Below are positions 27,459-36,435 of a stretch of DNA of 64,000 bases, one piece after another. A model generated the notes under the pieces. The model worked only from the letters and a program-made list of their open reading frames with translations, was not told the DNA's origin and made no database searches. Both the position numbers and the translations under genes were made by a program. How positions within the stretch are numbered: position 1 is the first letter of the stretch; the number at the start of each line of letters is the position of its first letter. The DNA lies in contig JACNJW010000028.1 of the NCBI GenBank assembly GCA_014382365.1, positions 124,001 through 188,000 on the forward strand, read 5' to 3'. The stretch comes from SAR324 cluster bacterium. Its GTDB lineage: Bacteria; SAR324; NAC60-12.

Positions 27459-28841
27459 TCAGATAACGTTTAAATAATCTTCCCGCTTGAGCTTGTAAAC
27501 CGCCATTTTCTGATTTAGTGTCCTGCGAGGAAGTCCCAGCATTTCCATGACTGCTTTAATGTTTCCATGATGTTGATTCAGAGCCTGTTCGATGGCATGC
27601 TTTTCAAAAACTGCCATCCGTTCTGAAAGTTGAACATCAGTCTCTGCTGCACCGAGTAACGGAAATGATTTGCCTGGGAATAGTATTTGTTCTAATCCCG
27701 GAGCTGCAGTTCCTGATAAGACAAAGCGTTCAGAAATATTTTTTAGCTCACGCACATTTCCAGGCCAGTTATAGTTTTCCAGTGCAGCAATATCTTCTGC
27801 AGTTAAGGAACGTGATTCCCGACTGTGCACTCTACGTGCTTCAGAGGCATAATGCTCAAAAAGCAGGACAATATCTTCCCTGCGTTCACGCAAAGGTGGA
27901 ATGTAAAGTTCTGTAACTGCAAGGCGGTAATACAAGTCTTCACGAAATTTTCCCTCAAGGCTGGCAGTACGTAAATCCAGTTTAGTAGCAGTAATAAGTC
28001 GAATATCTATTGGCACACCCTGATTTGAACCAAGACGGATAATCTCTCTTTCCTGTAAAGCACGAAGAACTTTCACCTGCAGACTGAAAGGCATACTTCC
28101 AATTTCATCAAGAAATAAGCTCCCCCTGTTGGCATATTCAAAACGGCCGACCCTGCTTTTAGCTGCACCGGTGAAAGCACCACTTTCATGTCCAAACAAC
28201 TCACTTTCAAAAATTGATTCCGGAACTGCACCACAATTAATCGGCACAAAATTAGCTGAAGAACGCGCACTGAAATCATGTAGACTTTGAGCTACCATTT
28301 CTTTACCGCTCCCTGTTTCACCATGAATTAGAACACTGGCATTTGTATCTGCCAAATCTAATATTTGCCGGCGCAAAAGTTCCATAGATGCAGACTCGCC
28401 AATGATTCGAGAACGAATACCGTCACGCTGCTCCAACTGTTGACGCAATTTTAGATTTTCCAGAAAAAGAGTCCGCCGTTCTTGAGCACGACCTATTGCT
28501 TCCAACAGGCGTTCCGGATCATAAGGTTTTTCGATAAAATCATATGCGCCCTGTTGTATCGACTCAACCGCCATTGCAATGTCTCCGTGTCCTGTCAGTA
28601 GAATCACTGGAATATCCGGACACTCCCTGACAATGTATTGCAGTAGTTCCACACCGCTCATACCAGTCATTTTGACATCAGTCACCACCACTCCCGGAAA
28701 ATGAGGAGTAAGCTGACGAATGGCCTCTTTTGCAGATTCACAAAGCAAAACTTCATAATCTGCCAGCACCAGCCATTGTTCTATAGATTTACGTACAACT
28801 TGCTCATCATCTACAAAAAGTACGGTTTTTATCTTGTTCAT
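27459..28841 (-). CDS. dctD: DctD-type sigma-54 response regulator
   Basis: A 460-residue NtrC-family regulator: receiver domain with phospho-acceptor D55 (VVVTDVKM) and conserved lysine in FIEKPYDPERL; AAA+ domain with Walker A GETGSGKE, the sigma-54 contacting loop ESELFGHESGAFTGA and a C-terminal Fis-like helix-turn-helix (HHGNIKAVMEMLGLPRRTLNQK). It should activate sigma-54 promoters when phosphorylated by the kinase encoded just downstream. I found no properly spaced -24/-12 promoter in the window, so its targets lie elsewhere. Confidence 0.92.
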   Translation of the reverse strand: MNKIKTVLFVDDEQVVRKSIEQWLVLADYEVLLCESAKEAIRQLTPHFPGVVVTDVKMTGMSGVELLQYIVRECPDIPVILLTGHGDIAMAVESIQQGAYDFIEKPYDPERLLEAIGRAQERRTLFLENLKLRQQLEQRDGIRSRIIGESASMELLRRQILDLADTNASVLIHGETGSGKEMVAQSLHDFSARSSANFVPINCGAVPESIFESELFGHESGAFTGAAKSRVGRFEYANRGSLFLDEIGSMPFSLQVKVLRALQEREIIRLGSNQGVPIDIRLITATKLDLRTASLEGKFREDLYYRLAVTELYIPPLRERREDIVLLFEHYASEARRVHSRESRSLTAEDIAALENYNWPGNVRELKNISERFVLSGTAAPGLEQILFPGKSFPLLGAAETDVQLSERMAVFEKHAIEQALNQHHGNIKAVMEMLGLPRRTLNQKMAVYKLKREDYLNVI

Positions 28842-28994
28842 TTTTTTATCAATTTGATTTTTTTGTTTAATGACAAGTTCATTTGCTATTTATACCCGAT
28901 TCACAGTCCAGAATCAACTTCTCACCTAATTAAGGCACGTTTAAGCTGTAATGTGATCAGAGCTTTGAAAATCGAGTATTAAACTATTAATTAA

Positions 28995-31676
28995 TCATGA
29001 TAATGCCGGTGGACTTGAATCCTGCTCACCATTGCGGAAACGCAGCAATTGTTTGCGAATGTATGAATGACGGTTTGTTGAATAATCGACCTCCCGGGCA
29101 GCTTTACGAAGAGTTTCAATTGCCTTTTTTCTATCTCCAGACTGAAAATATGCTTCCGCCAATGTATCTAAATTATCGATTGTTGGATTAAGTTCCACAG
29201 ATTCAAGTGCCAACTCCAGACCTCTCTCCAGTTTTCGGACCTGTCTGTCTTGCGCAGTCAAATAGAGCCAGGCCAAATTATTCAGCACCAGATCATGGTT
29301 TGGTCGTTGAGCAATAATATTTTCATAAATCTCAATTGTTTCTGTTTCATGACCTAGCAGCGTCTCGACATTTGCCAGACGAAAACTTACATCAAAGGCC
29401 TGCGGATGCTGCTGCAAAAACAGACTGTAATGCAGTTTGCTTTTTTCCAGATTTGCCAACCGCTCATAGACCCAGCCTAAGCGGGCATGAATCCAGGAAT
29501 TGTCCGGAAGTGCTTTTAAAACAGCTTCAAAATGCCGTGCCGCCAGCTTTTTGTTTCCGAGCATTTCATGGAAATAGCCCCATTGTTCGTGCATCCATGG
29601 AGGAAGCTCTTTTGATGTCAGATCCTGCGGTTCCATTTTAATCTCCTGTGGAACTTCTTCGAGCAGATAGTGTGTATTTTTCAACACCTGCAGCGTAAAA
29701 GGATCCGTGCGTACTGCTTTTATTTGTCGCCAGGCTTCTATTGTCCTCTGACTGGCTAGAGCTTTCAGTACTGGCAAAATAACCGGCAGTTCATCACCGA
29801 ACCATCGTCTCTGCTCTAGTTTCGGCAGCAATAACAAATGAATATTCCAGGCCCAAAGACTTCCAGGGTTTTCATACAATGCCAGCTTGATATTCAAACC
29901 TGCTTTCTTAGACTTCTGCTGTTTCCATTGCGTAAAAGCCAAATGCGTCAACAACAGGGAATTGTTTGGACGCAGTTTAATCAGTTTTCGGAAAATATTT
30001 TCAGCTTCTTTCCAGCGTAGCTGCAATTCATATAGTCTGCCCTGAGTCTGCAGTAAACCGAGTGCATCAGGAAATTGTATCAGACTTTTTTCTAGCATCT
30101 TCTCTGCCTCTTCATAGCGCTCCTGATTTAATCTTAACTGGGACAATTTCAGCAGTGTCCATTCAGAATTTGGTTTTAGTTTAAGAAACTTCTGCAATGC
30201 AGATTCTGCTTCTGCTGTTCGCTCTGTTTTTAATAATATTCCTATTTGTTGAATGTGTGCCCATTCAAAATCCGGAGATTTTTTTAATATTTTGTTCAAC
30301 CAGAACAATGCCCTTTCCGGTCGATTTAGATTTTTTTCATAAAAACCCAATTTGGACAATCCGGCTATATTTTCAGGTTTTAATTCTACAAATAGCTTCA
30401 TTATTTTTGCGGCTTTTCCATACAGCCTGTGTGACTCGTAATAGGCAACAAGTTTTTCAACAAGTACAGTTTCTGCAGGGAATCTCTCTAATCCTCGCAA
30501 CAGTGTTTCTTCACCTTTGTCAAACAAAAACTCGTCCCAATACAGACTGTTCAACCGCTGCACTACGTGTAAATTGGCCGGTGAGTTTTCCATCAACCAT
30601 TCATAACGTGAAATAGCGTCTTCATTTTTTTCCAGCTTTTCCAGCACATGTGCAGTCTCTAAAACAGCCCACTCGTTGTTCGGTTCATTTATCAAACCCG
30701 CTTCAAAACTCTGCAGCGCCGGTTTCCATTTTTTCTGCGAGTAATAAACTATTCCCAAACGAAAATTAGCCCAGGCATAAGACGGGTGCAGTTCCAGAGA
30801 TTTCTGCAAATGTTTTTCTGCCAGTAAATATTTTTCCTGAGTCCAGGCCCAGTTACCATAATGAGCCTGAGTCCAACTGTCCTCAGGAAATAGTTTTAGC
30901 GTGTGTTGAAGGGTCTTCTGCAGAGATTTTGCAGCTGCAATTGTGTCGCTTTGGTTTGCTTCATCCAGCTCTTTTTCCAATAAAACTGCATAACGGCGAA
31001 GATACAGCTTTACCTCAGGTTCCAGTTCTACTGCTCGTAACATTGCCAGCTGAGCCTGGTGCAGCTCCCCGCGGCTTTCCCATAAAGTTGAAATCCTCAG
31101 CCAGAGATCCGGATTCTGATCATTAATTCTACTGGCAGCAATAAAAGCATCCAGTGCCTGTTCCAGGTAGTCTGCCTCATTTGAGATTAACTGCTGACTT
31201 AAAATAACTCCCAGCAGATAATGTGCTTCAAACAAATTCTGATTAAGCTCAAGTGCTTTACGTGTATCTACAAGCGCCAACTGCTGTTTTTTCAAACGCC
31301 AGTATAGTTGTGCACGATCTAACAACAGCAAAGCTTCAGCAGGATTATTTGCTATTTGTGCTGAATAAAATTCCTGTGCTTTGCTGTAATAACCCAAACC
31401 CTGAAATAGTCTGCCCTCCAGACGAATGAGTGCAATCGAATCCGGAATTTGCTGCTGGCCTTTTCGGAGTACAGAAAAAGTATCCGCGTGTCGTTGCTGA
31501 CTTTCCAGCAACTGAGCCAACCTTACATAACCCTGTTCGTGCAGAGGATGAATCAGAATTGCATCTCTTAAACGAGTTTCTTCTGCAGATGGAGTGGGAC
31601 TGAAAATTCCCTGACAACCGGAAACAAGTCCAAACAGAACTACTATCAATAATTTCAAAATAAGTTGTTTCTTCAT
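28995..31676 (-). CDS. Large TPR lipoprotein
   Basis: An 893-residue protein starting MKKQLILKLLIVVLFGLVSGCQG, with a clear lipobox (VSGC), so it is anchored to a membrane by lipid. The frame extends upstream to 31745, but that would bury the signal. Nearly the whole mature chain is tetratricopeptide repeats (for example AHYLLGVILSQQ, WANFRLGIVYYSQKKWKPAL, HARLGWVYERLANLEKSKLHY), more than twenty by eye. Third gene after the ExbB-like and ExbD-like genes with a 4-bp gap, so it is likely their operon partner. Probably a large protein-interaction scaffold in the periplasm; the cargo is unknown. Confidence 0.78.
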   Translation of the reverse strand: MKKQLILKLLIVVLFGLVSGCQGIFSPTPSAEETRLRDAILIHPLHEQGYVRLAQLLESQQRHADTFSVLRKGQQQIPDSIALIRLEGRLFQGLGYYSKAQEFYSAQIANNPAEALLLLDRAQLYWRLKKQQLALVDTRKALELNQNLFEAHYLLGVILSQQLISNEADYLEQALDAFIAASRINDQNPDLWLRISTLWESRGELHQAQLAMLRAVELEPEVKLYLRRYAVLLEKELDEANQSDTIAAAKSLQKTLQHTLKLFPEDSWTQAHYGNWAWTQEKYLLAEKHLQKSLELHPSYAWANFRLGIVYYSQKKWKPALQSFEAGLINEPNNEWAVLETAHVLEKLEKNEDAISRYEWLMENSPANLHVVQRLNSLYWDEFLFDKGEETLLRGLERFPAETVLVEKLVAYYESHRLYGKAAKIMKLFVELKPENIAGLSKLGFYEKNLNRPERALFWLNKILKKSPDFEWAHIQQIGILLKTERTAEAESALQKFLKLKPNSEWTLLKLSQLRLNQERYEEAEKMLEKSLIQFPDALGLLQTQGRLYELQLRWKEAENIFRKLIKLRPNNSLLLTHLAFTQWKQQKSKKAGLNIKLALYENPGSLWAWNIHLLLLPKLEQRRWFGDELPVILPVLKALASQRTIEAWRQIKAVRTDPFTLQVLKNTHYLLEEVPQEIKMEPQDLTSKELPPWMHEQWGYFHEMLGNKKLAARHFEAVLKALPDNSWIHARLGWVYERLANLEKSKLHYSLFLQQHPQAFDVSFRLANVETLLGHETETIEIYENIIAQRPNHDLVLNNLAWLYLTAQDRQVRKLERGLELALESVELNPTIDNLDTLAEAYFQSGDRKKAIETLRKAAREVDYSTNRHSYIRKQLLRFRNGEQDSSPPALS

Positions 31677-31680
31677 CTCA

Positions 31681-32205
31681 TTAATTTTCAATATCCTGTC
31701 CCTGGTAAGGCACCTCCCAGTCCGGCAGCATTGGTTCCAGTCCATAATTCAAACCGCCTATTTTTTCAATCACAACCAGTAATAATTCTGAAGCGAGTAT
31801 TCCATCCGGATAAACCAGCAGGAGTGGATAATATTCTGTCTGGCCGAAGCGTTTTTTAACACTGTTGTTTAATTGATCCAACTGCACAAGGTAGGACAAT
31901 AGTTCAGGATTACGGCCTTGGAGTTGCTCAAGCAATTCATCAAGAGACAGACTGTAATCCTTATTTTCAAACATATTGTAATATTCAATCCGGTCACTGT
32001 AGCAGCGAATGAAAATCGGTTTAACATACCCTGGTGCACCTACCCATTCAAACTGCAGACGTTTTGTTTTTTGCGGAGAGTCTGCAGTTTCCGGCACAAC
32101 CAGTAAAAAACTGATTGATAAAAAAGCCAGAACTCCCATCGTACTGAGCAGGACACTCAGAAAAGGAAAAAGAGTTACCCTGGGAGAATTGGAGGCATGC
32201 CTCAT
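31681..32205 (-). CDS. ExbD/TolR-like membrane protein
   Basis: A 174-residue protein with a short basic N-terminus, one membrane helix (about residues 11-36, LFPFLSVLLSTMGVLAFLSISFLLVV) and a periplasmic domain with FENKDYSLSLDELLEQL and YPLLLVYPDGILASELLLVV. Topology and gene order match ExbD/TolR partners of MotA/TolQ/ExbB channels. The usual proton-carrying Asp early in the ExbD helix is not obvious here, so assignment rests partly on context. ATG overlaps the channel gene stop (ATGA). Confidence 0.65.
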   Translation of the reverse strand: MRHASNSPRVTLFPFLSVLLSTMGVLAFLSISFLLVVPETADSPQKTKRLQFEWVGAPGYVKPIFIRCYSDRIEYYNMFENKDYSLSLDELLEQLQGRNPELLSYLVQLDQLNNSVKKRFGQTEYYPLLLVYPDGILASELLLVVIEKIGGLNYGLEPMLPDWEVPYQGQDIEN

Positions 32206-33383
32206 TGTTTTGACGACGGGCGAATATCGTTTTGAGTTTTTTGCAGACTTTCTGCTGTTGACTGTTCACTCTGGCTTTGTTGAGAATCTTGATCTACTTG
32301 TTCTGCAGCAGAAGACTCCTCTTTGGTGCTAAACAGGGATTCACTTAAATTATGAATCAACGGTTGCAAACCGCCAACTTGTGCAGCCAGACCTCTCGAA
32401 TGACGCTCTACTGAATCAAGGACAGGTGAGATCTGTTGACGCCAGTTTTCTGAAAAAGCAGCCAATTGCTCCAAATGTTCATTAACAGAATCATTCAACA
32501 TTTCATCACCCCGACGGACGTGTAAATTTGGCAGCAAATCTTCAAGACAGTAATCCTCTACACTGAGCAGCAAATCCTCTTCACGTTTACGTAAAGAAGA
32601 TGCCAGCATCATGATTGGAATCACGCCAACTAATGCAATAAATGTTGTACTGAAAGCCACAGACAGTCCACTGGTTACACCACCCAGTGCAGAACGCATT
32701 TGAGTATTCAAATCTGTTCCGTCAGTACTGCGGATGAAGTCTGAGAACTCGCCAATTGACTGCCCAATTCCAAAGACTGTACCAATGAAACCAAGAATGG
32801 GAATTGCCCAGATGAAGACGTTTAGCAGCATATAACTGCTTTGCATACGGTTATGGTCAATCTCTGCCTGGTAGTTTAAAATCGATGTGATCTCTTCTTT
32901 TTTTGGAATTGCTTTGAGATGCTTTAAGGTGCGGCAGACACGCCGGAAAATGACGCTGTCTTGAAATTTTTTCACTTTTTGTTCCTGCAGAAACTGACTT
33001 ATTTCCAAAATCCTTTGCTCTGCATCCTTGACATATATTCCCTTCGACAAAGAATCGTGCAGTACTTGATTTCGAAATGCAGCATAGGCCAGATGCTGCT
33101 GGCGGAACTGACGCCACTTGAAAATAATCAAAAATAATGACCAAAGTATTAAGGCAAATATTGTTTCAGAAATTATACCGGAAAATAACTGCTGCCAGTA
33201 CTCACTGCGTACAAATGGCATCGGAAAAACAAGATAGAAAATCCCGCTGAAAAACAGTCCTAATATTAAAGCTTTGAATGCATCCAGAGATTCTCTATTA
33301 AGCGGCTCTGCTAAATATGCATGGCAATTATGACAATACGCTGCGGTGTTTGAATTTGACCATCCGCATTTAAGACATTTCAT
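32202..33383 (-). CDS. MotA/TolQ/ExbB-family channel with N-terminal zinc ribbon
   Basis: A 393-residue protein. It opens with a compact zinc ribbon (C3, C6, C17, C20: CLKCGWSNSNTAAYCHNC), then membrane segments at about 35-55, 70-92, 190-213 and 238-260. The last two flank GFIGTVFGIGQSIGEF and RSALGGVTSGLSVAFSTTFIALVG, the core of the MotA/TolQ/ExbB proton channel. The C-terminal tail is Gln/Ser-rich and disordered. I start it at the ATG of MKCLKC, which has AAGGTCAGCAG upstream; a longer frame adds 31 poor residues. First gene of the channel-ExbD-TPR operon. Confidence 0.82.
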   Translation of the reverse strand: MKCLKCGWSNSNTAAYCHNCHAYLAEPLNRESLDAFKALILGLFFSGIFYLVFPMPFVRSEYWQQLFSGIISETIFALILWSLFLIIFKWRQFRQQHLAYAAFRNQVLHDSLSKGIYVKDAEQRILEISQFLQEQKVKKFQDSVIFRRVCRTLKHLKAIPKKEEITSILNYQAEIDHNRMQSSYMLLNVFIWAIPILGFIGTVFGIGQSIGEFSDFIRSTDGTDLNTQMRSALGGVTSGLSVAFSTTFIALVGVIPIMMLASSLRKREEDLLLSVEDYCLEDLLPNLHVRRGDEMLNDSVNEHLEQLAAFSENWRQQISPVLDSVERHSRGLAAQVGGLQPLIHNLSESLFSTKEESSAAEQVDQDSQQSQSEQSTAESLQKTQNDIRPSSKQ

Positions 33384-33433
33384 CTGCTGACCTTGCTGAA
33401 GAACAAAATTATTTGCATAAAAAACACTCTGAC

Positions 33434-33462
33434 TTGACCACTTTGGTCCATTTACATAGCAT
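33434..33462 (+). promoter_or_regulatory. Candidate promoter for rlmN
   Basis: TTGACC and TAGCAT with a 17-bp spacer in the 123-bp divergent gap; the expected start is about 35 bp before the rlmN ATG. Confidence 0.45.
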
Positions 33463-33506
33463 GAAGAATAGCACATTCATCAAATAGTTTCATTTGTAAA
33501 TTAATA

Positions 33507-34559
33507 ATGCCCAAACTCTACAACATTAAAAACTGGACCCGTCAAAACTTACGAGAGTGGATGGACGAAAAATCTAAATCAGTAAGCAAGGTGCAGGCAT
33601 TTAGAGCAGATCAGGTTTTTTACTGGCTTTATCAGCAGAGGGTGGAAAGTTTTGCAAAGATGCTGAATATCGGTTCAGAAACCAGAAAGTTACTGACTGA
33701 ACATTTCCGGATCAGTTCCCTGGTAAAATCAGACTCACTCAAGTCGCAGGACGGTTCGGTCAAATATCGTCTGCAACTTGAAGACAATCAGAGCATTGAA
33801 GCTGTTTTCATGCCGCATACCAGCCACAATACAGTTTGTGTTTCTTCCCAGGTTGGTTGTGGAATGGGCTGTGATTTCTGTATGACCGGAACAATGGGAT
33901 TGGTTCGTAATTTAACAACTGCAGAAATTATCGATCAAGTTCTTGCAGTCTGGCAGGACCTTCAGGAAGAGCAAAATTTGCGGAACATTGTTTTTATGGG
34001 CATGGGCGAGCCTTTTCATAATTACAAAAATCTACTGCAGGCACTTGAAATACTTACTGATGAACATGGTTTTAATTTTTCTCAGCGTCGAATCACCGTT
34101 TCCACTTCCGGATTGCTGCCAAAAATTCGTCGTTTTGGCAAAGAAAAGATAAAAGCCAATCTGGCAATTTCTTTGAATGGTGTCACCGACGAAGTGCGCT
34201 CAAAACTGATGCCAATCAACAATGCCTACAACCTGGAAAAATTGATTGGTGTCTGCCGGGAATTTCCGTTGGAATCACGGAGAAGAATCACTTTTGAATA
34301 TATTCTGATTCGTGACCTGACTGATTCCATTGCAGATGCCAGGGGTTTGATTCGCCTGCTGCATGGTCTGAAATTCAAGGTCAACCTGATTCCCTTCAAC
34401 TCAACAACTGCTGGTAAATACCTGGCTCCTTATCCGGAACAGGCTCGGAAATTTCAAAAATATCTTCTTGATCATGGTGTTGTTGCTCCACTTAGAATTT
34501 CCAAAGGACAGGATATTCAGGGAGCCTGTGGACAACTTGTTGTTTCTACCACAGCTTGA
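33507..34559 (+). CDS. rlmN: 23S rRNA/tRNA adenine C2-methyltransferase
   Basis: A 350-residue radical SAM enzyme that methylates A2503 of 23S rRNA and A37 of some tRNAs. The [4Fe-4S] cysteines are C118, C122 and C125 (VGCGMGCDFCMTG), followed by GEPFHNYKN (SAM site) and the C-terminal catalytic cysteine C341 in GACGQL. The N-terminal FRADQVFYWLYQQ helix is typical. Length is normal. Transcribed away from the channel operon. Confidence 0.96.
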   Translation: MPKLYNIKNWTRQNLREWMDEKSKSVSKVQAFRADQVFYWLYQQRVESFAKMLNIGSETRKLLTEHFRISSLVKSDSLKSQDGSVKYRLQLEDNQSIEAVFMPHTSHNTVCVSSQVGCGMGCDFCMTGTMGLVRNLTTAEIIDQVLAVWQDLQEEQNLRNIVFMGMGEPFHNYKNLLQALEILTDEHGFNFSQRRITVSTSGLLPKIRRFGKEKIKANLAISLNGVTDEVRSKLMPINNAYNLEKLIGVCREFPLESRRRITFEYILIRDLTDSIADARGLIRLLHGLKFKVNLIPFNSTTAGKYLAPYPEQARKFQKYLLDHGVVAPLRISKGQDIQGACGQLVVSTTA

Positions 34560-34772
34560 AACTGCATGCTGTTCCTCATAAAGTTCAAATAATAATTACT
34601 GACTCAAACCGTCTGCCGGAAATTACTTTCTTGATGTTTTGCAGTAATTTTATTCTGAATTTAGCTCAAATTCAACTTGCTATCGACGACTGTTCCCTGT
34701 ATTTTCCAAACATGAGAAACAATTCTGACGTTAGCTTTTTAGTTAAAAAACTTAAATCTGAAAGATGGGGCC

Positions 34773-35384
34773 ATGTCTGATCAGACGAAAAATGATAATC
34801 CGGAAAGTTCAGAACTGAAAAATAATCCGGAACAGGAACTGTCGCAGTGGGTTGATGAGCATGGTGATTTGCTTTACCGCTTTGCACGCTGCAGAGTGAA
34901 CAGTCACGAACTGGCAGAAGATTTAGTACAAATCACTTTCATCTCTGCATTGAAGGACTGGTCGCGTTTCCGAGGTGAGTCATCTGCAAAGACCTGGCTC
35001 CTGAGTATTTTGCGGCACAAAATTATCGATCATTACCGCAAGAAAAAACCGGAATCGCTTGAAGATTTTCCTGATGGGGGAGAAGCCTTAACCCAGGCTG
35101 CAACTGAGCCCACTGAAATGATTCAGGATGCAGAATCAGTCCGCTTAAATCCGGAAGAGATCCTTGAACATGAGGAACTGCGCAAAACCCTCCGTGAATG
35201 TCTGGATAAACTGCCTGAAAAATACAGGCAGATTTTTGTGATGAGAGATATTGAAAATGAATCTACAGAAATAATTTGTGAAAAACTTGGAATCAGCGTT
35301 TCTAATTTCAGCGTGATGATGTACCGTGCACGCTTTCAACTCAAGGATTGCTTTATAAAAAACGGCTTTCCTTCTCTTAATTAA
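34773..35384 (+). CDS. ECF-type RNA polymerase sigma factor
   Basis: A 203-residue sigma-70 family protein with only regions 2 and 4, so an extracytoplasmic-function sigma. Region 2 reads LAEDLVQITFISALKDWSRF with SAKTWLLSILRHKIIDHYRKK; region 4 has LDKLPEKYRQIFVMRDIEN followed by the CEKLGISVSNFSVMMYRARF helix-turn-helix. An acidic linker (about 95-130) joins them. A soluble zinc-finger protein and a Cys-rich cytochrome follow, a layout matching redox- or metal-responsive sigma/anti-sigma pairs. The preceding 213-bp gap should carry its promoter; I could not define one confidently. Confidence 0.9.
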   Translation: MSDQTKNDNPESSELKNNPEQELSQWVDEHGDLLYRFARCRVNSHELAEDLVQITFISALKDWSRFRGESSAKTWLLSILRHKIIDHYRKKKPESLEDFPDGGEALTQAATEPTEMIQDAESVRLNPEEILEHEELRKTLRECLDKLPEKYRQIFVMRDIENESTEIICEKLGISVSNFSVMMYRARFQLKDCFIKNGFPSLN

Positions 35385-35495
35385 AATATTAATTATGTAT
35401 TTTGTAAGATGTTTTGATCCAGCTCGACTTTTCCCACAGTGCAGCAATCTCTCTTTGATGAGAACATTGCTTTTTACTGAAGTCAAGGAGGGATC

Positions 35496-35747
35496 TTGAA
35501 GTTAATGATTACTTGTGAGGAAGCCTCATCACTTTTATCTGATAGGTTTGATGTCCCGCTTTCTCCCATGAAACTATTACTATTGCGTTCGCACCTGATG
35601 ATGTGCAGAAAATGTGCTGCCATTGCACAACAACTGCAGTCTCTGCGGAAGATTTTTCTTGGTTTGGAAACAGCTTCCTCACACGATGAAATATCGATGC
35701 CGGTTGAAACTAAGAAGCGTATTCAACAAGCTTTACGCGAACAATAA
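35496..35747 (+). CDS. Zinc-binding anti-sigma factor (ZAS-type, soluble)
   Basis: An 83-residue protein with the anti-sigma zinc motif H33-x3-C37-x2-C40 (HLMMCRKC) and an additional C7 in the leading CEEAS segment. No membrane helix is present, so it should be a cytoplasmic sensor like RsrA/ChrR rather than a membrane-anchored one; these release their sigma when thiols or bound metal change. The start is a TTG behind AAGGAGGG (4-nt spacing); an ATG three codons later has a 13-nt spacing and is less likely. Partner is the upstream ECF sigma gene. Confidence 0.8.
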   Translation: MKLMITCEEASSLLSDRFDVPLSPMKLLLLRSHLMMCRKCAAIAQQLQSLRKIFLGLETASSHDEISMPVETKKRIQQALREQ

Positions 35748-35796
35748 TTGTTTTAGGTAATACTTATATTTTACCTCTTTGTCTTTCTTTTAAAAT

Positions 35797-35816
35797 CTTA
35801 AATATTTAAGAGGAGG
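35797..35816 (+). promoter_or_regulatory. 14-bp palindrome abutting a strong ribosome binding site
   Basis: CTTAAATATTTAAG is a perfect palindrome ending one base before AGGAGG, the Shine-Dalgarno of the Cys-rich cytochrome gene. It could be an operator or, folded in mRNA, could influence initiation. Confidence 0.4.
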
Positions 35817-35820
35817 TCTA

Positions 35821-36369
35821 ATGAGTGAAGAATTTCGAAAGGCGTCAGCAAGTTTTTTCCTGACAATTTCCACACTGTGGGTACTGGGTGCAAATGTAGC
35901 AATCGGTGCATCCGGAAACGTAAGTAACCCTTGTAATCCCTGCAATCCTTGTTCGGCAAAGAAGAACCCCTGCAATCCCTGTAATCCCTGTTCTGCAAAG
36001 CAAAATCCCTGCAATCCCTGCAATCCTTGTTCTACAAAGCAGAATCCCTGCAATCCCTGTAATCCCTGCAGCAGCAAAAAACAACCTACTGCAAAAGCAG
36101 GCAAATTATATTTTAATGACAAGTCGCTGAGTGGATCTGGAGCAATCAGTTGCAAAACCTGTCATACCGGAAATGCAACTCCGGATTTGAGACAATCGAA
36201 AGCCTGGCCGCATTATGTTGGTATGGCAAAAGGTGTGATCACCCTGGATCAGATCATTCAATTGTGTTTAACACAGCCAATGGCAGCTAAAGCCATGGCC
36301 TGGAATGATCCGCGTTTAACTTCGCTGGCTCTCTATCTGGAAGAAGTACGCCTGAAAAAACAATATTGA
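35821..36369 (+). CDS. Exported monoheme cytochrome c with four Cys-rich NPC repeats
   Basis: A 182-residue protein. A signal sequence (hydrophobic residues 11-30, ending VAIGA) directs it to the periplasm. Residues 36-87 are four tandem 13-residue units NPCNPCNPC + four residues (SAKK, SAKQ, STKQ, SSKK), giving 12 cysteines spaced C-x2-C-x2-C. Then comes a class I-like cytochrome domain with heme motif CKTCH (111-115) and candidate distal methionines M135, M154 and M159. The C-x2-C spacing suggests metal binding or disulfide chemistry. A perfect AGGAGG precedes the ATG. Third in the sigma/anti-sigma cassette. I know no characterised protein with this combination. Confidence 0.85.
   Translation: MSEEFRKASASFFLTISTLWVLGANVAIGASGNVSNPCNPCNPCSAKKNPCNPCNPCSAKQNPCNPCNPCSTKQNPCNPCNPCSSKKQPTAKAGKLYFNDKSLSGSGAISCKTCHTGNATPDLRQSKAWPHYVGMAKGVITLDQIIQLCLTQPMAAKAMAWNDPRLTSLALYLEEVRLKKQY
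35926..36081 (+). repeat. Four tandem 39-bp coding repeats
   Basis: Four in-frame copies encode NPCNPCNPC plus a four-residue linker. The 9-bp AAY-CCY-TGY subunit also repeats three times inside each copy. Third-position differences (CCC/CCT, TGC/TGT) between copies show the array is not a very recent duplication, though copy number may vary between strains. Confidence 0.9.
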
Positions 36370-36380
36370 ATACACTCATA

Positions 36381-36410
36381 GCGGGGAACTTAATATCCAG
36401 AGTTCCCTGC
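36381..36410. other. 10-bp stem-loop between cytochrome and DUF4268 genes
   Basis: GCGGGGAACT pairs with AGTTCCCTGC (nine Watson-Crick pairs plus one G-U) across a 10-nt loop, 12 bp after the cytochrome stop. No U-tract follows on plus, so it is not a standard terminator; it could protect or process the upstream mRNA. Confidence 0.5.
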
Positions 36411-36435
36411 ATCAAAACGATTCTGGAGTTGTTAT

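Noticed and set aside
30197..30616. 139-residue plus-strand frame
   Set aside because: Antisense to the TPR lipoprotein; hydrophobicity is explained by the complementary TPR codons.
34556..34780. 74-residue plus-strand frame between rlmN and the ECF sigma gene
   Set aside because: It overlaps both neighbours, has no ribosome binding site and shows no recognisable features.
35926..36081. Tandem repeats that could suggest a CRISPR array
   Set aside because: Units are contiguous with no spacers and encode an in-frame peptide repeat.
35845..36155. Reverse-strand frames with repeated glycine/leucine-rich motifs over the Cys-rich gene
   Set aside because: They are the mirror of the 39-bp coding repeat; the plus frame has the signal peptide, heme motif and ribosome binding site.
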